Shown here in pieces: positions 6,961-11,357 of a stretch of 11,357 bases of DNA (position 1 is its first letter; the number at the start of each line of letters is the position of its first letter). The DNA lies in contig SCRI01000071.1 in NCBI GenBank assembly GCA_004298675.1, forward strand, positions 1 through 11,357, written 5' to 3'. The position numbers and the translations under genes were made by a program. Under the pieces are notes generated by a model. It was given only the letters and a program-made list of their open reading frames with translations. It had not been told where the DNA came from and ran no database searches. This DNA is from a bacterium. GTDB taxonomy: Bacteria > Vulcanimicrobiota > Vulcanimicrobiia > Vulcanimicrobiales > SCRA01.

Positions 6961-7959
6961 ATGTCTGAAATGCTCGCGGGAGCTCGGGACGCCAAGCGGC
7001 TGCTGATCGAAGCTGATCTCAAGCCGGCACAGGGCATGCGCTTCCAGCCGACCGGCTTCCCAAGCCTTGGAGCCGCGGAGTTTCGTGGCCCCAATGGTAT
7101 TGACGTTCTGCTGGTAGAGTCGGCGCAGTCTATGGCCAACCGGCTTGAATCCACGGCATGGGACGATCCCAAGGAGGATTTGGTTGAAGTCTTCTCAGGG
7201 CTGCCGTACGTATTGACGACCGTTGACGGTCGGCAGACCGATTCGATCAGAGAAGCACATCGCTTGAATTCGCCTTATTTGATTGGCGGCCTCAAAGATG
7301 AGTTATCGAAACTTGCTGGGGTCGCAGGCCGCAAGGCCAAGGGCAAAGCTTCCGCGGACGACGAGACCGCGGACGAGAGTTCTGGCGTGGACCTGCGGAA
7401 GCTAGCCCACGCTGTCTTCCACTTTGATCCGAATTCCGTGCTTCATGGCGTGTTCTTGGAGAAGATCGTTGGAACGGCGCGGCTGACCCGTGTGCTCTCC
7501 GCATTTATCGAGGCCACCGGCGTGCACGCCGCCGAAAGCGGTGGCGTGAAGAATGATCGGGTCGACCCCGTAGGCCGGGCAAAGGGTGGCGCCGACAAGG
7601 GCTTCGGAAACGTTCCCTATGCGCGGACTGAGTACACGGCGGAAAAGATCGTGGCGTATTTTTCCATCGATCTGGCACTCCTCCGGTCGTACGGGCTTGG
7701 AGAATCCGCGGAGAACCTTCTCACCGCAATGGCGCTCTGGAAGATCCAACAGTTCCTCGAGAGTGGCGGTCGCCTCCGTACGGCGTGCGATTTCGAGGTT
7801 GACGGACAACCACGCGTCACCCGCCCGAATGGCTTCACGCTGCCGTCGCTCCAGCAGCTCGAGGGCGTGATCGCGAGTGAGATCACCAACTGCCGCGAAG
7901 CTGGCCTTTTCGCACAGCCGGCTAAGACGGCCGTCACTTTCGACGTCAAAGCAAAATGA
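6961..7959 (+). CDS. csb1: Cas7 backbone subunit, Csb1/GSU0053 family
   Basis: A 332-residue Cas7 of the Csb1 (GSU0053) family, which polymerises along the crRNA spacer to form the backbone of the type I-G complex. Conserved blocks: LIEADLKPAQGMRFQPTGFP (15-34), VLLVESAQSMANRLE (49-63), LNSPYLIGG (102-110), HGVFLEKI (162-169), LSAFIEATG (179-187), GGVKNDRVDP (194-203), GNVPYARTEYTA (216-227), and ALWKIQQFL with RLRTACDFEV (258-280). A strong AAAGGAG (6945-6951) runs up to the csx17 stop and lies 9 bases before the ATG. This is consistent with the high expression needed for a multi-copy subunit. Residues about 122-143 are a low-complexity charged stretch (GRKAKGKASADDETADESS), probably an exposed loop. 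The stop overlaps the next start by ATGA. No defect seen. Confidence 0.95.
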   Translation: MSEMLAGARDAKRLLIEADLKPAQGMRFQPTGFPSLGAAEFRGPNGIDVLLVESAQSMANRLESTAWDDPKEDLVEVFSGLPYVLTTVDGRQTDSIREAHRLNSPYLIGGLKDELSKLAGVAGRKAKGKASADDETADESSGVDLRKLAHAVFHFDPNSVLHGVFLEKIVGTARLTRVLSAFIEATGVHAAESGGVKNDRVDPVGRAKGGADKGFGNVPYARTEYTAEKIVAYFSIDLALLRSYGLGESAENLLTAMALWKIQQFLESGGRLRTACDFEVDGQPRVTRPNGFTLPSLQQLEGVIASEITNCREAGLFAQPAKTAVTFDVKAK

Positions 7960-9422
7960 TTGCGCTACGCATCGAGTTCCTTGCTGGCCGTTTTCACGCT
8001 AACCCGTGGGACGCCGGAACCAACGAAGGGGAAGTGGAGTGGCCGCCGTCCCCGTGGCGCCTGCTCCGTGCGATCACCGCGGGGTGGTTTCGCGCGGGCG
8101 GTGAGCACCGCGACGTTTTCCTGCGCATGCTTGACGCGCTCTGCGAGGCGCCGCGCTTCCTTCTTCCAAGAGCAACGGCGGGCCATTCTCGTCATTACGT
8201 TCCGCTAGGCGGGTTCAAGAACGGCAAGCCCGAGAAGACGCAGATCCTGGATTCGTTCCTCGCGCTAGATCACGACAGCGAGCACCCGGCCGTGGCATAC
8301 GCCGTGTGGCCAGCGATCGATCTTCCCGAGGAAGTGCGGGCGCTGCTCGAGCGTGCGTGCAATCTCATCGGGTACCTTGGACGCGCTGAATCATGGTGCT
8401 CCGTCGAAGTCGTGGACTCCGCACCCCACGACGGAGAGTTGACGCTCGTCGATCTCGCGTCGCGGGAGGATGTGCCGTCCGCGGGGCCGCTGGTGCGACG
8501 CCTCGCTCCCAGCCTTTCGCTTCGCGGTGCAGGGCTACTACGCTCTCTTGTGCAGACGACGGCCGATATGCGCCGCTCCAAGCGGCTCATGCCTCCGGGC
8601 ACGGCATGGGTGGAGTACCGCCTGCCGCCCGGGTTTCTTCTCGTCCAAGAGCAGTACGAGGAGCAAGAACTACGTGGGTCGGTCTTTGATAAGATCGTCC
8701 TACGCTTCAGCGTTGAACGCCCGCGGCAGGGTGTGCTCCCGCCAGTCACGCGGGCCGTCGATGTCGCTGAGCTGATGCGCCGTTCCGCGTTATCCCGATA
8801 CAGCCGCCGCGACGGGCCAGCATCGACGCTCCTAGCAGGAAAGGCCGACGATGGCGATGGGAAGCGTCAGGGTCACGACCACCCGTACTACCTACCGTTC
8901 GATTCGCGTGGCGATGGGAAGATCGACCGCATCGATGTGTGGTTTCCAAAGGGATGTCGCCACCAAGAGTACCTCGCGGTCTCATCCGTCGATGCGCTGT
9001 GCGATTATCGCATTTTCGACGAAACGCTCCCGCTTACGTTTCTCGGAAGCGTCACACCCGATACGTCCTCGCTCGTGTGGGAGAGCATCACGCCCGTCGT
9101 TTTGGATCGTTTTCCCAAGCTTCGGGGTCAGGGCCACTCGCTGCTCCTGGATGGGCCGGAGGAGCAAATCGCCGCAATGCTAGGTCGTCGCTCGGACACT
9201 GTAGCCGAGGTCGAGGTATGGCCGGCCGGCGCGCATGTGCGTCGTCGCGGGGGCAGTGGGGCGCGCATTGACGCGTTCCGTGCGCGGCGTCGCGGAAAAC
9301 CTGAGCGCCTGCCGCCGCTCGTCGGAGCAACGCTCCGTTTCAGCGAACCCGTTTCCGGACCTATCGTTCTCGGCCGTCTCGCCCACTTCGGTCTTGGCCA
9401 ATTCGCACCGTGTGAGTTTTGA
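7956..9422 (+). CDS. csb2: Cas5-Cas6 fusion, Csb2/GSU0054 family
   Basis: A 488-residue Csb2 (GSU0054) protein, in which a Cas5-like part caps the crRNA 5' handle and a Cas6-like part cleaves pre-crRNA. The N-terminus has the family hallmark FLAGRFHANPWDAGTNEG then EVEWPPSPWRLLRAI (8-40), followed by SRHYVPLG (78-85). The middle has GHDHPYYLPFDSRGDGKIDR (306-325), another diagnostic block. The C-terminus ends with GPIVLGRLAHFGLGQFAP (468-485), the glycine-rich loop typical of Cas6 RAMP folds. H80, H307, H309 and H477 are conserved-looking histidines, but I cannot say which is catalytic. The start overlaps the cas7 stop (ATGA) and has no clear ribosome binding site of its own, implying translational coupling. 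It is the last gene of the tight interference cluster; the next cas gene follows after 81 bases. No terminator is seen after it. Confidence 0.93.
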   Translation: MIALRIEFLAGRFHANPWDAGTNEGEVEWPPSPWRLLRAITAGWFRAGGEHRDVFLRMLDALCEAPRFLLPRATAGHSRHYVPLGGFKNGKPEKTQILDSFLALDHDSEHPAVAYAVWPAIDLPEEVRALLERACNLIGYLGRAESWCSVEVVDSAPHDGELTLVDLASREDVPSAGPLVRRLAPSLSLRGAGLLRSLVQTTADMRRSKRLMPPGTAWVEYRLPPGFLLVQEQYEEQELRGSVFDKIVLRFSVERPRQGVLPPVTRAVDVAELMRRSALSRYSRRDGPASTLLAGKADDGDGKRQGHDHPYYLPFDSRGDGKIDRIDVWFPKGCRHQEYLAVSSVDALCDYRIFDETLPLTFLGSVTPDTSSLVWESITPVVLDRFPKLRGQGHSLLLDGPEEQIAAMLGRRSDTVAEVEVWPAGAHVRRRGGSGARIDAFRARRRGKPERLPPLVGATLRFSEPVSGPIVLGRLAHFGLGQFAPCEF

Positions 9423-9491
9423 GAGAACGAACCGAGCAAGCCAACAATCCATAATCGTTTGCCGATAAGTGTAGCAAATGCCCAAGTCTAT

Positions 9492-9497
9492 TAGGGT
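9492..9497 (+). promoter_or_regulatory. Possible -10 / weak RBS before cas4-cas1
   Basis: TAGGGT ends 6 bases before the ATG of cas4-cas1. It fits the TANNNT pattern of leaderless promoters, with the same 6-base spacing as the antitoxin's TACAAT. The AGGG within it, 7 bases before ATG, could equally be a weak Shine-Dalgarno site read from the upstream operon transcript. The 81-base gap 9423-9503 is otherwise plain. Confidence 0.25.
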
Positions 9498-9503
9498 ACT
9501 GCT

Positions 9504-11156
9504 ATGCTTACCTCTCTTGAGGCGCCCGATCCGTTACCGGCGCGGATGGTCAACGAATTCGTCTACTGCCCCAGACTCTTCTGGCTCGAGCACGTAGAGC
9601 GGGAGTTCGAAGAGTCGTACGATACGGTCGATGGCGAGCGAGTACATCGCCGCGTCGATCAACCCCGCGGAACGATCCCTGATGATATCGCCCAGATGCG
9701 GTCCGAAGCATCATCCGTCGAGCTTGCGTCGGAGCATCTGGGCGTGGTCGCGAAGATCGACCTGGTCCGCGCGGACGGTGGCCAGGCGGTCCCGATCGAC
9801 TTCAAGCGCGGACGAGCGCCGGCGATTCCCGGCGGCGCCTACGACCCCGAGCGCGTACAGGTCTGTATTCAAGCCCTGCTCCTGCGTGAGAACGGATATC
9901 GGTGCGATCTCGCGCGCATCTACTACGCGGCATCCAAAACGTACGTCGATATTCCTATCGATGAGGCCCTGGTCACTCAGACCCTTAACGCGATCTCCGG
10001 CGCCCGCGTCGCCGCTGTGGCCGGCACGCCACCAGCTCCGCTGATCGACAGCCCAAAATGCGCGCGCTGCTCATTGAACTCGATCTGCCTCCCGGATGAG
10101 ACGAATGCGCTACGGCGGCGGAATGGCGAGACGCGCGTTCGCGCTTTTGCCGCTCCCTCGGATGACCGGATCCCCATGTACGTGATGGAGCCCGGTGCCC
10201 GCGTTGGACTGTCGGGCGAGAGGCTGGAGGTACGAACCGACGCCGGAGTCCAAGCCGATGCGCGCTTGGACGATATCACGCATCTCTCACTCTTCGGCAA
10301 CGTACAGGTTTCATCGCAGGCGGCGCGCGCGCTACTTTCGCGTGACGAGCCGATCTTCTATCTCAGCTACGGGGGCTGGCTCAGCGGCTACGCGCGTTCA
10401 ATCAACGATCACAGCCTAGACCTTCGGGTTGAACAGCACCTGCTCGCCCGTGACAAGGAGCGCAGCTTAGCCATCGCGCGTGAGATCGTGTTCGGGAAGG
10501 TCAAGAATCAGCGCACGATGATGCGGCGTGCGTTGGGGGCGAAGGCGAAGCCGGCGCTGCGTGCGATGGCATTCTTAATGCATCGGGTTCAGCATGCCGT
10601 CAGCGCTGATGAGCTGCTCGGTTTCGAAGGTGCCGCCGCGCAGAGATATTTCGAGGCGTTCGGTGAGATGCTGAGCATTGGCACAGGCTTCGAGGTGACA
10701 GGACGTAATCGGCGGCCGCCAACGGATCCGGTCAATGCCATGCTCTCGTTCGGTTATTCGATGCTGGCAAAAGAGGCCGTTGCCGCCGCCCTGGCGGTTG
10801 GCTTTGAGCCCGGGCTGGGATTCTATCATCGCCCGCGCCCTGGGCGGCCATCACTTGCGCTCGATCTCATGGAAGAGTTCCGGCCGCTTGTTGTCGATTC
10901 GACGGTACTGACGCTGGTGAACTCGCGTGAGATTCGCCCCAATCACTTCGACCGGCGTGGGCGGGCTATCGTCTTGACGACCGACGGAAGACGGGCCTTC
11001 ATAGCAGCCTTGGAGCGGCGGTTACGAGCGAGCATTAGCCATCCGATTTTCGGCTATCAGGTGACATATCGTAGAGCGCTGCACGTTCAGGCGAGACTCT
11101 TGGCTAGGGCGATTCAGGGAGACCTGCCTCAGTATCCGCCCTTTACGACCAGATAG
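9504..11156 (+). CDS. cas4-cas1: Cas4-Cas1 fusion, spacer integrase with PAM-processing nuclease
   Basis: A 550-residue fusion common in type I-G loci. The Cas4 half (about 1-200) trims prespacers in a PAM-dependent way; the Cas1 half (about 220-550) inserts spacers together with Cas2. Cas4 features: VNEFVYCPRLFWLE with C22, KIDLV (D86), PIDFKRG (D99, K101), ERVQVCIQALLL (Q119, Q123), and CARCSLNSIC (C186, C189, C195). C22, C186, C189 and C195 match the four iron-sulfur cluster ligands. Cas1 features: LFGNVQVSSQA, LLGFEGAAAQRYFEAF (E375 metal ligand), RPPTDPVNAMLSFGYSML, and GFYHRPRPGRPSLALDLMEEFRP (H442, D454, E458), the metal site. Nothing is missing in either half. The ATG at 9504 precedes the conserved Cas4 N-terminus by about 14 residues. 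The gene ends 3 bases before cas2. Its normal partner, Cas2, is disrupted here, so spacer acquisition is probably impaired even though this protein looks sound. Confidence 0.95.
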   Translation: MLTSLEAPDPLPARMVNEFVYCPRLFWLEHVEREFEESYDTVDGERVHRRVDQPRGTIPDDIAQMRSEASSVELASEHLGVVAKIDLVRADGGQAVPIDFKRGRAPAIPGGAYDPERVQVCIQALLLRENGYRCDLARIYYAASKTYVDIPIDEALVTQTLNAISGARVAAVAGTPPAPLIDSPKCARCSLNSICLPDETNALRRRNGETRVRAFAAPSDDRIPMYVMEPGARVGLSGERLEVRTDAGVQADARLDDITHLSLFGNVQVSSQAARALLSRDEPIFYLSYGGWLSGYARSINDHSLDLRVEQHLLARDKERSLAIAREIVFGKVKNQRTMMRRALGAKAKPALRAMAFLMHRVQHAVSADELLGFEGAAAQRYFEAFGEMLSIGTGFEVTGRNRRPPTDPVNAMLSFGYSMLAKEAVAAALAVGFEPGLGFYHRPRPGRPSLALDLMEEFRPLVVDSTVLTLVNSREIRPNHFDRRGRAIVLTTDGRRAFIAALERRLRASISHPIFGYQVTYRRALHVQARLLARAIQGDLPQYPPFTTR

Positions 11157-11159
11157 CCA

Positions 11160-11239
11160 ATGCTGCGCGCGTACATTCTCTCGTACGACATCTCGTCTCC
11201 CAAGCGTCTTAGAGCGATGTATAAGATTGCGAAGGCCTA
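11160..11239 (+). pseudogene. cas2: cas2, truncated by IS3-family insertion
   Basis: ATG at 11160, 3 bases after the cas4-cas1 stop, opens a frame reading MLRAYILSYDISSPKRLRAM then YKIAKAY. This is the Cas2 N-terminus: a first beta strand ending in SYD (metal-site D10), then 'sp.RLr..yKi.k.y'. Cas2 proteins are usually about 90-100 residues, and the next segment should be 'G...Q.SVF.c'. Instead, from codon 27 the sequence is the terminal repeat of an IS3-family element. The frame continues into the IS and stops at TGA 11319-11321, giving at most a 53-residue chimera lacking most of the Cas2 fold. The remainder of cas2 should lie beyond the IS, outside the window. Without a second Cas2 the Cas1-Cas2 integrase could not assemble. 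Confidence 0.85.
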
Positions 11240-11265
11240 TGAAGCTGGTCCGGTTTCGTGGAGAG
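11240..11265. repeat. Terminal inverted repeat (IRR) of the IS3-family element
   Basis: The 26 bases following the cas2 break begin TGAAGCTGGTCC and end GGAGAG. The partner repeat would be at the other end of the IS, outside the window. The exact border could be off by one or two bases because it cannot be compared with an empty site. Confidence 0.55.
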
Positions 11266-11279
11266 TTTGTGATTGGACA

Positions 11280-11357
11280 TCAGGCGGGCTGACTCATGCG
11301 GCGCTCGAAGTCCATGGGTGAGAGGAAGCCGATTGACGTGTGTCGGCGGTGTGGGTT
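11280..11357 (-). CDS. IS3-family transposase, C-terminal 25 codons
   Basis: On the minus strand the frame runs from the window edge to TGA (plus-strand TCA at 11280-11282). It reads NPHRRHTSIGFLSPMDFERR then MSQPA. IS3-family OrfB transposases (DDE integrase core) end with the well-known 'YN..RrHssLGylSP.efE' block, which matches closely. The last catalytic residue (Glu of DDE) would be upstream, outside the window, so activity cannot be judged. The gene is read towards cas4-cas1. Confidence 0.85.
   Translation of the reverse strand, partial: NPHRRHTSIGFLSPMDFERRMSQPA

Larger units (their letters stand above)
11240..11357 (-). mobile_element. IS3-family insertion sequence, right end only
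   Basis: From about 11240 the cas2 similarity ends and an IS end begins. The first bases, TGAAGCTGGTCCGGTTTCGT, resemble IS3-family terminal repeats, which start with TGA and contain a 'CGGTTTCGTGGA'-like core. About 40 bases inside is the stop of a minus-strand transposase whose C-terminus is of IS3 type. The element continues past the window edge, so its length, left end and target duplication cannot be seen. Family assignment rests on the transposase motif plus the end sequence. Confidence 0.8.

Noticed and set aside
11160-11321. A 53-residue complete small protein or a frameshifted Cas2
   Set aside because: The other two plus-strand frames after codon 27 do not restore Cas2 motifs, while the minus strand encodes an IS3 transposase end. 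Insertion explains the break better than a frameshift or a novel small gene.
1-11357. CRISPR repeat-spacer array
   Set aside because: No regularly spaced repeats of about 25-40 bases were seen on reading the gaps (597-859, 1103-1276, 2130-2377, 9423-9503), and the rest is coding.

Overview
The window carries most of a type I-G (formerly I-U) CRISPR-Cas locus from a GC-rich bacterium. A toxin-antitoxin pair lies divergently upstream of it. Further upstream is a strip of decayed secreted-protein genes. The source is probably an uncultured lineage: the sedolisin and repeat-like secreted fragments at the left bring to mind phyla such as Eremiobacterota or Acidobacteriota, but this is a weak guess from memory and no taxonomic marker is present.

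Left region (1-1276): the 3' end of an unrecognised gene enters from the left edge. It is followed by two gene remnants. One is a beta-rich secreted-domain piece (about 700-858). The other is the start of an S53 sedolisin catalytic domain (about 860-1102) that stops at the point where the first catalytic residue is expected. Two hairpins (1124-1155, 1179-1200) lie between these plus-strand remnants and the minus-strand genes.

Middle (1277-2377): a minus-strand pair encodes a DUF433-like antitoxin followed by an overlapping DUF5615 (Mut7-C/PIN-like) toxin. A 248-base divergent region separates it from the cas genes. That region holds a leaderless-type -10 element for the antitoxin, a good sigma-70-like promoter for the cas operon and a hairpin in the cas leader.

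Right region (2378-11357): cas3 (helicase first, HD nuclease at the C-terminus), cas8u2/csx17, cas7/csb1, and the cas5-cas6 fusion csb2 are packed with ATGA overlaps or a 6-base gap. This is the complete I-G interference set. After 81 bases comes a cas4-cas1 fusion whose motifs look intact, then cas2. The cas2 gene is cut after about 26 codons by the end of an IS3-family insertion sequence. The IS terminal repeat and the last 25 codons of its transposase (minus strand) fill the window to its right edge. No CRISPR array is visible; if present it would most likely lie beyond the IS.

Taken together, Csx17, Csb1 and Csb2 would form the surveillance complex, Csb2 would process crRNA, and Cas3 would degrade targets. 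Cas4-Cas1 would normally pair with Cas2 to acquire spacers, but this Cas2 is broken. The locus therefore looks able to interfere but probably not to adapt, unless another Cas2 exists elsewhere.
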